From Gordonia sp. UBA7599 (GTDB taxonomy: Bacteria > Actinomycetota > Actinomycetes > Mycobacteriales > Mycobacteriaceae): a DNA stretch of 34,787 nucleotides. Shown in pieces: positions 8,184-14,299 of this stretch. A model generated the notes under the pieces. The model worked only from the letters and a program-made list of their open reading frames with translations, had not been told where the DNA came from and searched no databases. The translations under genes and the position numbers were made by a program. The DNA is taken from NCBI GenBank assembly GCA_002477755.1, contig DLKD01000064.1, positions 1 to 34,787 on the forward strand, given 5' to 3'. How positions within the stretch are numbered: the stretch's first letter is position 1; each line of letters opens with the position of its first letter.

Positions 8184-8781
8184 GCAGTCACGCCGTGAGG
8201 AACTGCTCGACGCGGCGCTGGCCGAGTGCGTCGAGAACGGCTACGCCGCGACCGGGGTCAAGGAGATCACCGCGCGCGCGGCGGTGAGCCACGGGACCTT
8301 CTACAACTACTTCGACAACCGTCGCGAACTGCTCGATGTGCTCGTCACCCGCGAGGTGGAGGGCTATCTGGACGTTCTGCGACGGGCCGCATTCTCACCC
8401 CACCCGGTGACCGAGGATGAGCTGCGGACGCAGATGCAGTCGGTGACGGCGGACCTGCTGGGGTTGGCGATGAACAGGATTGACGTGTCGGCGTTCCTGT
8501 CGATGAACGTCGCCGGCGTCGACAAGGAGACCCTGCGGAGCCATTTGCGGCACTTCCATGATCTGAGTGGCCTGGCGTCGGAGGTTCTGGCCAACGCGGC
8601 AGCGGAGGGCCTGATCGACGAATCGATCAGTCTGGAGTTCGCCGGGCAGGCGTGGATCTCGGCGATCCTCGCGGTCGTCATCCCCGCAGTCGCCGACGAC
8701 CAGGACGTCGGCGACGTCGACGAGGTGGCACGGATTGTGACGCGCGTGCTGCTCGACGGTGTTCCCGCGCCGACCGCCTAG
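8176..8781 (+). CDS. TetR/AcrR family transcriptional regulator (second of tandem pair)
   Basis: Regulator of 201 aa with a standard TetR N-terminus: helix-turn-helix GVKEITARAAVSHGTFYNYF (28-47) followed by DNRRELLDVLV. The C-terminal domain is about 150 residues and resembles the many TetR ligand domains without a known effector. The ATG at 8176 lies inside the end of the previous TetR gene; a GTG two codons upstream (8170) is an alternative. The two TetR proteins differ in length and sequence, so this is not a recent duplication. The TAG stop at 8779-8781 forms part of the -10-like TAGGAT of the following SDR gene. Confidence 0.87.
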   Translation: MGKQSRREELLDAALAECVENGYAATGVKEITARAAVSHGTFYNYFDNRRELLDVLVTREVEGYLDVLRRAAFSPHPVTEDELRTQMQSVTADLLGLAMNRIDVSAFLSMNVAGVDKETLRSHLRHFHDLSGLASEVLANAAAEGLIDESISLEFAGQAWISAILAVVIPAVADDQDVGDVDEVARIVTRVLLDGVPAPTA

Positions 8782-8792
8782 GATCTTCAGCC

Positions 8793-9704
8793 ATGGCGAA
8801 GTCGTCGGTTCCCCGTCGGGTCTGGTCCGCGCGTCGAGGATTGGGCCGCGCGGCGGTAGCGTCGGCGACCTCACGCCTACGGCCGATGGATCCCGCGGGG
8901 GCGGTCATCCTGATCACCGGCGGATCGTCGGGGATAGGTGCGGCCACCGCGCGGCGATTCGTCCGCGACGGTGCGACCGTTGTCCTCGTCGCACGTGACG
9001 AGCAGCGCCTGACCGAGGCGGGGGAGGCGCTGGTCGCCGAGTTCGACGCGGTCGATCGAGTGGCCTGGTGGGCCGGTGACGTCACCGACGAAGATCGGAT
9101 ACGCGAGATCGTCGCGGCTGCCGCCGAGCGCTACGGGCGCATCGACGTCCTGATCAACAACGCGGGCCGATCGATCCGGCGCGGTGCTACATACGCGGTA
9201 GAGCGCACCCACGACTACCGGCGGACCATCGAGGCCAACTACCTCGGCGCGGTGACCTGCACGCTCGCCGTGCTGCCTGGGATGATCGAGCGGCGGCACG
9301 GCCGCATCGTGAACGTGTCCAGTATCAGCACCCAGATGTACAGCCCGCGCTACAGCGCGTACGTCGCCAGCAAGGCGGCACTCGACGCCTTCGGCGAGGT
9401 CCTGGCCGGGGAGGTGGCGACCAGGGGCATCACGGTCACCTCGGTGAAGGTCCCGCTGACCAAGACGCCGATGATCGAACCGTCGCGCCGGGTACAGCCC
9501 GGACCGGCGCTCACCCCGGCGCAGGCCGCCAAGCTGGTGGCCCGTGCGGTCCGCTACGGCCAGCCGACCGTGTCGACACCGGCCGGGCGTGTCGGGCGCT
9601 ACATGACGGAGACTTTTCCCCGGTGGTCGCGCTTCACCCGCCAGGTCGAGTACCTCGCGTTCCCCGAGTCCGCGGCTGCGGTTCCCCGGACCGACCGCGC
9701 CTAG
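8793..9704 (+). CDS. Short-chain dehydrogenase/reductase, fatty acyl-CoA reductase (Acr1)-like
   Basis: SDR of 303 aa. A basic, hydrophilic leader of about 35 residues precedes the Rossmann motif TGGSSGIG (42-49); INNAG follows, then the catalytic Ser in VNVSSIS and Y190-x3-K194. The segment VKVPLTKTPMIEPSRRV resembles the substrate loop (PLVRTPMIAPT) of mycobacterial Acr1-type acyl-CoA/aldehyde reductases, which suggests a long-chain aldehyde or ketone substrate; this is inference. TAGGAT at 8779-8784 ends 8 nt before the ATG and no Shine-Dalgarno is seen, so translation is likely leaderless. It converges on xthA, and the two genes share the CTAG tetranucleotide at 9701-9704 as overlapping stop codons. 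Confidence 0.86.
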   Translation: MAKSSVPRRVWSARRGLGRAAVASATSRLRPMDPAGAVILITGGSSGIGAATARRFVRDGATVVLVARDEQRLTEAGEALVAEFDAVDRVAWWAGDVTDEDRIREIVAAAAERYGRIDVLINNAGRSIRRGATYAVERTHDYRRTIEANYLGAVTCTLAVLPGMIERRHGRIVNVSSISTQMYSPRYSAYVASKAALDAFGEVLAGEVATRGITVTSVKVPLTKTPMIEPSRRVQPGPALTPAQAAKLVARAVRYGQPTVSTPAGRVGRYMTETFPRWSRFTRQVEYLAFPESAAAVPRTDRA

Positions 9705-10486
9705 CGCATGTCGAGTACGACCGGCGCGTGGTCGCTGGCGCCTGGCTCCTTGCGGGCTGCCTTGTCGATCGACGCGTCGAACACGCGGTCGTTCAACGCC
9801 GGTGAGCACAGCACGAAGTCGATCCGCATGCCCTGGTTGCGGGGGAACCGCAACTGTTGGTAGTCCCAGAACGTGTAGGTCTTCGCGGTATCCAGATAGG
9901 GCCGTGCCGCATCGGTGTACCCGGCCTGCGCGAAGGCGTCGAATGCCGCGCGCTCCGCGTCGGTGACGTGGGTCTTGCCCTCGAATTCCGCGGTGTCCCA
10001 GACGTCGGCATCGGTCGGTGCGACATTCCAGTCGCCAGCCAGTGCGATTTGCGCGGCTGGGTCGTGGGCCAACCACAGGGCCGCACGGTCGCGCAACGCG
10101 GTCAGCCAGTCGAGTTTGTAAACGAAGTGCGGGTCGCCGGGCGCCCGTCCGTTGGGAACGTACAGGCTCCAGACCCGCACTCCGCCGCATACCGCCGATA
10201 TCGCGCGAGCCTCGACCTCACCGTCGAACGCGGGTTGTCCCTCGAATCCGTACTCCACCTCGTCGAGGCCGATGCGCGAGGCGATGGCGACCCCGTTGTA
10301 GCCGCCCGATCCGGTGAACGCGACGTCATACCCGGCGGCGAGGAAGCTCATCACTGGGAAGCCGTCGTCGGTGCACTTGGTCTCCTGCAGCGCCACGACG
10401 TCCACGTCGGCGTCGACCGCCCACGCGACGACCGACTCCGACCGCGCACGGATGGAGTTCACGTTCCACGAGGCCAATCGCATCAT
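9701..10486 (-). CDS. xthA: Exodeoxyribonuclease III / AP endonuclease XthA
   Basis: Protein of 261 aa of the ExoIII/APE1 family, which cleaves DNA 5' of abasic sites and removes 3' blocking groups. Key elements: SWNVNSIR at the N-terminus (metal/phosphate Asn), ALQETKC with the metal-binding Glu, GDWNVAPTDADVW with the catalytic Asp and Asn, GMRIDFVLCSP, and the C-terminal SDHAPVV with the Asp-His pair. All catalytic residues are present. The ATG at 10486 overlaps the barstar stop (ATGA) and follows GGAGG by 4 nt; a second ATG one codon on gives a 7-nt spacing. Same neighbourhood as M. tuberculosis Rv0427c. Cytoplasmic, base-excision repair. Confidence 0.95.
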   Translation of the reverse strand: MMRLASWNVNSIRARSESVVAWAVDADVDVVALQETKCTDDGFPVMSFLAAGYDVAFTGSGGYNGVAIASRIGLDEVEYGFEGQPAFDGEVEARAISAVCGGVRVWSLYVPNGRAPGDPHFVYKLDWLTALRDRAALWLAHDPAAQIALAGDWNVAPTDADVWDTAEFEGKTHVTDAERAAFDAFAQAGYTDAARPYLDTAKTYTFWDYQQLRFPRNQGMRIDFVLCSPALNDRVFDASIDKAARKEPGASDHAPVVLDMR

Positions 10487-10953
10487 CGGACCTCCGTGAC
10501 GCTCGCGCCCGCTGCCCGCCACCGTCGCAGCGCCGCCGGTGCCTGCCGCGCGGTCGCCAGCAACAGCACCCCGAACGCGCGGTCCGGCGCGTATTCATCG
10601 GCGTAGAAGGCCAGCGAGTCGATGAACCACGACAGCTCACCGGGGGCGTCGTCGAGCAGCGCGGCGGGGGCGGTGACCTCGGTGAGGTAGCCGCGGCCCG
10701 AATCGGGCAGGTCGCCCATGCAGTCGTCGAAGGCGTCCTTGTTCATGCCGAAATGATCGGGGAAATCCCAGGCCGCGGCCATCGCGCGGTAGAGGCCGGG
10801 CAGCGTGCGGGCATGTTCACCGTCGATGCGCCGCACCGCAACTCCGGACGGCGTCGGGGCAGGAGTGCCGTCGACGACGCGCAGCGCCACCGTCGGCCCG
10901 CCGCTGCGGGTCGCGGCCAGGAAGTCGTCAATTGTCGTGTCGGCGGTGCTCAC
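10483..10953 (-). CDS. Barstar-family ribonuclease inhibitor
   Basis: Protein of 156 aa. The C-terminal two thirds are a barstar domain: IDGEHARTLPGLYRAMAAAW, then FPDHFGMNKDAFDDCMGDLP. Aligning with barstar, N71, D73 and D77 correspond to Asn33, Asp35 and Asp39, which plug the barnase active site, so inhibitory residues are conserved. The first ~35 residues are a variable extension. GTG at 10953 overlaps the stop of the RNase gene (GTGA), so inhibitor and RNase are translationally coupled; the stop in turn overlaps xthA. Expected role: cytoplasmic immunity against the barnase-like RNase encoded just upstream. Family identity firm, partnership inferred from adjacency and family knowledge. Confidence 0.88.
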   Translation of the reverse strand: MSTADTTIDDFLAATRSGGPTVALRVVDGTPAPTPSGVAVRRIDGEHARTLPGLYRAMAAAWDFPDHFGMNKDAFDDCMGDLPDSGRGYLTEVTAPAALLDDAPGELSWFIDSLAFYADEYAPDRAFGVLLLATARQAPAALRRWRAAGASVTEVR

Positions 10954-11414
10954 CGTGAGGGCCCCCGGATCTGGTGGAAGGAGCGGTAGTGGTCCAGTGT
11001 GTACCAGGCACTGCCGTCGGCACCGGTGATGATGCGCTCGGCGTCACGGCTGCGGCCCGGCTTCTTGGGGTTGACGTCCCACTCCTGGTAGCGGGCCCGT
11101 GCGCCCGTGGAATCCGTGCGCGGCAACTGTCCCTCGTTGTTGCGGAACGTGCGCCCGCCGCTGGTACCCGGGGCATTGGCCGCCTCCGGCCACTCGCCGG
11201 CGTCGATGAGGGACAGTGTGCGCACGACCCGGTCCGGTGCACCCTGCACGGCCACTTGGCCACCTTGTCCACCCTGGCCACCCTGACCGACGTGGTCACC
11301 GCCTCCGCCGCCCGAGCCCATCCCGCCCATCAACCACACCAGCCCGACGACGAGCACGGTGAGGGCGATGCCGATCGCGATCCGGGTCGCGGTGGCGGGG
11401 GTAGACGGGCGCAT
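10950..11414 (-). CDS. Membrane-tethered or secreted barnase-like (N1/T1) ribonuclease
   Basis: Protein of 154 aa. Residues 11-30 form one hydrophobic segment without a clear signal-peptidase site, so it may be a signal anchor. A low-complexity linker follows (34-53, Gly/Gln repeats GGQGGQGGQ). From about residue 60 lies a microbial guanyl-specific RNase domain: YQEWDV with E111 (barnase Glu73), ERIITG with R127 (Arg87) and YTLDHYRSF with H142 (His102). The catalytic triad is complete, so the enzyme should cleave RNA. The barstar gene overlaps its stop. The pair lies between xthA and the Rv0428c homologue. Role unknown: extracellular nutrient RNase, competitor-directed toxin or regulated toxin are all possible. 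Confidence 0.86.
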   Translation of the reverse strand: MRPSTPATATRIAIGIALTVLVVGLVWLMGGMGSGGGGGDHVGQGGQGGQGGQVAVQGAPDRVVRTLSLIDAGEWPEAANAPGTSGGRTFRNNEGQLPRTDSTGARARYQEWDVNPKKPGRSRDAERIITGADGSAWYTLDHYRSFHQIRGPSR

Positions 11415-11431
11415 CGCGTCGAGATTAGCTC

Positions 11432-12052
11432 TCAGTCGCCCAGGTCGCGATAGGCAACCCGGTGGTGCAGACGGAAACCGTCGGCACGCAACGAGGTCCC
11501 TCGTGTCAGGTCATCGGCCGCCACGGTCACAATGTCGGTCTCAGTACCGTCGTCGGCGACCCGCACGAGCCGGTGGAACTCCCCGCCCACCGCGGCGCCC
11601 ACAGCAGTCCCGCCCGACACCAGGCGCTCGGGGAGCTCGACCACGGCGCGCAGTCCCCGCGAGGCGTACCACTGCTGCAACGCGGCGACCGTCGTCGAGT
11701 CCAGGCGCGCGCCCATGATCGCGGGCACCGCGCTATTGCGGGGAACTGCACTGTCGACGAGCGTGGCACCGGCGCGCACGCGCCAACCCAGGACCTCGTC
11801 GGACTCGGCAGCGTCGATCGCCCGCAGCGCCACGTCGCGGATCTCGTTGTTCCGCACGGCGCGATAGGGGAGCAGGCGAACCGAGGTGATGAGCTCGACC
11901 GGGACGGCCGCCGTGTCCAGGACCAGCGGATCACCGGAATTCACGATGACGCCGGTGACGTCGGACAGGGTCGCCCCGGCCGCATCGCGCCAGTCCGCCG
12001 GGGCTCCGGGCGCCAAGCGGTACCGGACCACCACGCGGTCGCCGACGAACAC
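11432..12052 (-). CDS. Rv0428c-like GNAT-related protein lacking the acetyl-CoA-binding core
   Basis: Protein of 206 aa. The N-terminus GDRVVVRYRLAPG through SDVTGVIVNSGDPLVL resembles the SH3-like domain of M. tuberculosis Rv0428c (about 300 aa), and LQQWYASRGLRAVVELPERL resembles the first GNAT half. The end, GFRLHHRVAYRDLGD, resembles the last GNAT strand. The part in between that should hold the acetyl-CoA loop (R-x-x-G-x-G/A) is absent: after a short stretch the chain goes straight to the C-terminal strand. So roughly 90-100 residues appear missing and transferase activity is doubtful. GTG start at 12052, 2 nt after the def stop, so co-transcribed. Comparison is from memory of the family. 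Confidence 0.65.
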   Translation of the reverse strand: MFVGDRVVVRYRLAPGAPADWRDAAGATLSDVTGVIVNSGDPLVLDTAAVPVELITSVRLLPYRAVRNNEIRDVALRAIDAAESDEVLGWRVRAGATLVDSAVPRNSAVPAIMGARLDSTTVAALQQWYASRGLRAVVELPERLVSGGTAVGAAVGGEFHRLVRVADDGTETDIVTVAADDLTRGTSLRADGFRLHHRVAYRDLGD

Positions 12053-12054
12053 GT

Positions 12055-12657
12055 CTAGTCGTCGTGCCCGAACGGGTCCTCGACCTCACCGGGCATCCAG
12101 GCGAGCCCCGGTTTGCCCCAGCCGTTGCGCTTGACGGCCTTTTTCGCCGCGCGCGCATTGCGTCCGAGCAGGACGTCGACGTAGAGGAATCCGTCGAGGT
12201 GGCCGGTCTCGTGCTGCAGCATGCGCGCGAAGAAGCCGTGGCCCTCGATGTCCACCGGGTCGCCGTTGCGATCGACACCGGTGACGCGTGCCCACTCCGC
12301 GCGCCCAGTCGGGAACTGTTCACCGGGCACGGAGAGGCAGCCCTCGTCGTTGTCGTCGGGGTCGGGCATCGTCTCGGGGATGGCAGAGGTCTCCAGCACC
12401 GGGTTGATGACCTCGCCGCGACGGCGCTTGGCCGCACGGGACTCCCCGTCGGGGCAGTCGTAGACGAACATCCGCTTGCCGACGCCCACCTGGTTGGCCG
12501 CCAACCCGACGCCGTTGGCGGCGTCCATTGTTTCGTACATGTCGTCAAGGAGGGCCACGTCAGCGGCACTCGGACGACCGTCGGCGTCGAGCTCGACGGG
12601 TGCGGTGGGTTCGTGCAGCACCGGCTCGCCGACGATGCAGATCGGGAGAATCGCCAT
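12055..12657 (-). CDS. def: Peptide deformylase
   Basis: Protein of 200 aa that removes the N-formyl group from nascent proteins using a metal ion. All three family motifs are present: GVGLAANQ (49-56), EGCLS (105-109, metal Cys) and HETGH (149-153, metal His and catalytic Glu). It has an insertion of about 15 residues ([14 protein letters not shown]) before motif 2 and a C-terminal tail rich in Lys/Arg then Asp, as in mycobacterial deformylases. The open frame extends 14 codons upstream, but the ATG at 12657 gives the normal N-terminus and follows a minus-strand TAATCT (12665-12670) by 7 nt, so a leaderless transcript is likely. First gene of the def - Rv0428c-like unit; same order as M. tuberculosis Rv0429c-Rv0428c. 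Confidence 0.96.
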   Translation of the reverse strand: MAILPICIVGEPVLHEPTAPVELDADGRPSAADVALLDDMYETMDAANGVGLAANQVGVGKRMFVYDCPDGESRAAKRRRGEVINPVLETSAIPETMPDPDDNDEGCLSVPGEQFPTGRAEWARVTGVDRNGDPVDIEGHGFFARMLQHETGHLDGFLYVDVLLGRNARAAKKAVKRNGWGKPGLAWMPGEVEDPFGHDD

Positions 12658-12777
12658 GGGCAACAGATTACGCAGTCCGATTGGGACGACCGCAATCACG
12701 GCGCGTCACGATGTGGCTGCGCCATTGCGGCGTGGTTAGATGACTAGCGAGACGAGCTTGATGTTCGAGGGAGCGTG

Positions 12778-13113
12778 ATGGACGGGGCGACTGCGCGAAG
12801 CGAGCAGACCCAGCAGGCGGGGGCAACACCTGATCTCGATCCGAACGAGATCGGCGCTGACGGCCTGTCGCGCCGTGAGCGGGAGATCCTTTCGTTCGAA
12901 CGGCAGTGGTGGAAGTACGCCGGGGCGAAAGAAGAGGCGATCAAAGAGCTCTTCGGGCTCTCCGCCACGCGCTACTACCAGGTGCTGAACGCGCTCGTCG
13001 ACCGGCCTGAAGCGCTGGCCGCCGATCCGATGCTCGTCAAGCGGCTGCGCCGACTGCGCGCATCGCGCCAGAAGGCCCGCGCTGCGCGCCGTCTGGGATT
13101 CGACCTCTCCTAG
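12778..13113 (+). CDS. DUF3263 family protein (Rv0430-like)
   Basis: Protein of 111 aa, divergent from def. The core LSRREREILSFERQWWKYAGAKEE... with ATRYYQVLNALVDRPEAL is the DUF3263 signature, a small helical and possibly helix-turn-helix protein of actinobacteria found beside def and the LytR_C gene. The N-terminal 35 residues are disordered-looking; the C-terminus is highly basic (RLRRLRASRQKARAARRLG), which fits nucleic-acid binding. GAGGGAG lies just upstream and the ATG at 12778 is preferred to the GTG one codon earlier. Biochemical role unknown. Confidence 0.85.
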   Translation: MDGATARSEQTQQAGATPDLDPNEIGADGLSRREREILSFERQWWKYAGAKEEAIKELFGLSATRYYQVLNALVDRPEALAADPMLVKRLRRLRASRQKARAARRLGFDLS

Positions 13114-13145
13114 TAGCCCGTCGCCCTGCGATAGAGTTGGGCTTG

Positions 13146-13628
13146 ATGACAACCGAACGCGAACCCAACCATCTGCCGTTGCGTGCCGGGGCGATGCTGC
13201 TGCTGGCCGTGGCCGTCGTTTTCTTCGGCCTCGGCGCCCACCACTTGGCGACCTCCGGCGACTCCGACGCGCCGGCCCCGACGACCACCGCGTCGCCCAC
13301 GGTCGCGCAGCGCACGACCTCGGCCCCGACGACCACCGTCGAGGCCTCGTCGACGCGGGTGTGCGTCGTCAACGCGGGCAGCGTCAGCGGCCTGGCCGGC
13401 TCGGTCACCCAGGAACTGAAGGCAAAGGGCTACAAGACCGCCGAACCGGCAAACATGTCGTCGAGCTCGTTGAGCGAGAACACCATCTTCTACCGCTCCG
13501 GCGACGAGGCGGCTGCCAAGCAGATCGCCACCGACCTCGGCGGCGGGTACAGCGTGGAATCGCGCCCCTCGGGGTCGTCGCTGCCTCAGTGCACCGACGG
13601 TGTGCTGGTCATCGCCATCACCGAATGA
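13146..13628 (+). CDS. LytR C-terminal-domain membrane protein (Rv0431-like)
   Basis: Protein of 160 aa. One transmembrane helix at about residues 15-36, a Thr/Ser/Pro/Ala-rich extracytoplasmic linker (45-75), and a LytR_C domain beginning VCVVNAGSVSGLAGSVTQEL with the typical later segment IFYRSGDEAAAKQIATDLGG. A free-standing LytR_C protein at this place corresponds to M. tuberculosis Rv0431; LytR_C domains occur at the end of LCP enzymes that attach polymers to peptidoglycan, so a cell-envelope role is plausible. The ATG at 13146 lies 8 nt after TAGAGT (13132-13137), again suggesting leaderless expression; a TTG at 13137 is an unlikely alternative. Confidence 0.87.
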   Translation: MTTEREPNHLPLRAGAMLLLAVAVVFFGLGAHHLATSGDSDAPAPTTTASPTVAQRTTSAPTTTVEASSTRVCVVNAGSVSGLAGSVTQELKAKGYKTAEPANMSSSSLSENTIFYRSGDEAAAKQIATDLGGGYSVESRPSGSSLPQCTDGVLVIAITE

Positions 13629-13639
13629 GAGGATCCACG

Positions 13640-14293
13640 ATGCGTATTCCTGTTGCGATCGCTGCTGCCACTGCCCTCGGCCTCGCCCTGGCGGGCTGTA
13701 GTAACTCCGAGGAACCGTCGACGGTGAAGGGCACGAACCCGACCGTCATCACCGGTGACCAGGGTGCGCCGGGTGGCCAGGCGGAAGGACACGGCGACGA
13801 GGGCGAGGCGGGTGGCGCCGGTGACGCTACCGCCACCCTGATCGACGTCAATGGACGCAAGATCGGGACCGCTGAGTTCACCAAGGCCGGTAACGGCGTG
13901 AAGATCGTCGTCAACGTCGCGCAGGGCTTGACGCAGGGATTCCACGGCATGCACATCCACACCAACGGCGTGTGCGATCCGAAGTCCGCGGAGCCGTTCT
14001 CCAGCGCTGGCGGACACCTGCAGGTCGGTGGGCACACCGGACATCCGTCCAGTGGCGACCTGGTGTCGATCTACATCGGCTCGAACGGCGGTGGCACCGC
14101 CACGACGACCAGCGAGGCCGTCACGATCAAGCAGATCATCGGGAAGTCGTTGGTGATCCACGCCGGTGCCGACAACTTCGGCAACATCCCCGATCGGTAC
14201 AGCGCCGACGGCAAGCCCGGTCCCGACGAGAAGACCCTCGCCACAGGCGACGCCGGCGGCCGCGCCGCCTGCGGCGTCATCGACGCCGACTGA
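13640..14293 (+). CDS. sodC: Lipoprotein Cu,Zn-type superoxide dismutase SodC
   Basis: Protein of 217 aa that dismutates superoxide outside the membrane. Lipobox L17-A18-G19-C20 marks it as a lipoprotein; a Gly/Glu-rich linker (40-62) precedes the SOD barrel. Copper ligands H105 and H107 (FHGMHIH), bridging-type H126 (AGGHLQ) and H174 (VIHAGADN) are present, as are the disulfide Cys pair C112 and C211. The zinc loop reads GHTGHPSSGD: the His that normally sits three residues before the Asp is Ser137. M. tuberculosis SodC is known to be active with copper but without zinc and this protein looks the same; that is inference. GAGAGGA precedes the ATG at 13640. Lies 11 nt after the LytR_C gene, as in M. 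tuberculosis. Confidence 0.94.
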   Translation: MRIPVAIAAATALGLALAGCSNSEEPSTVKGTNPTVITGDQGAPGGQAEGHGDEGEAGGAGDATATLIDVNGRKIGTAEFTKAGNGVKIVVNVAQGLTQGFHGMHIHTNGVCDPKSAEPFSSAGGHLQVGGHTGHPSSGDLVSIYIGSNGGGTATTTSEAVTIKQIIGKSLVIHAGADNFGNIPDRYSADGKPGPDEKTLATGDAGGRAACGVIDAD

Positions 14294-14299
14294 CGCCGG

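Noticed and set aside
8877-10190. Long open frame (437 codons) on the minus strand
   Set aside because: It crosses the convergent SDR/xthA border, is Arg/Gly/His-rich without any motif and is explained as a high-GC shadow of the two real genes.
10487-10522. Upstream GTG start for xthA
   Set aside because: Family members begin at M-R-L-x-S-W-N; the ATG overlaps the barstar stop and follows GGAGG.
11260-11320. Short tandem repeats that could be a minisatellite or regulatory repeat
   Set aside because: They encode the GGQGGQGGQ linker of the RNase in frame and need no other explanation.
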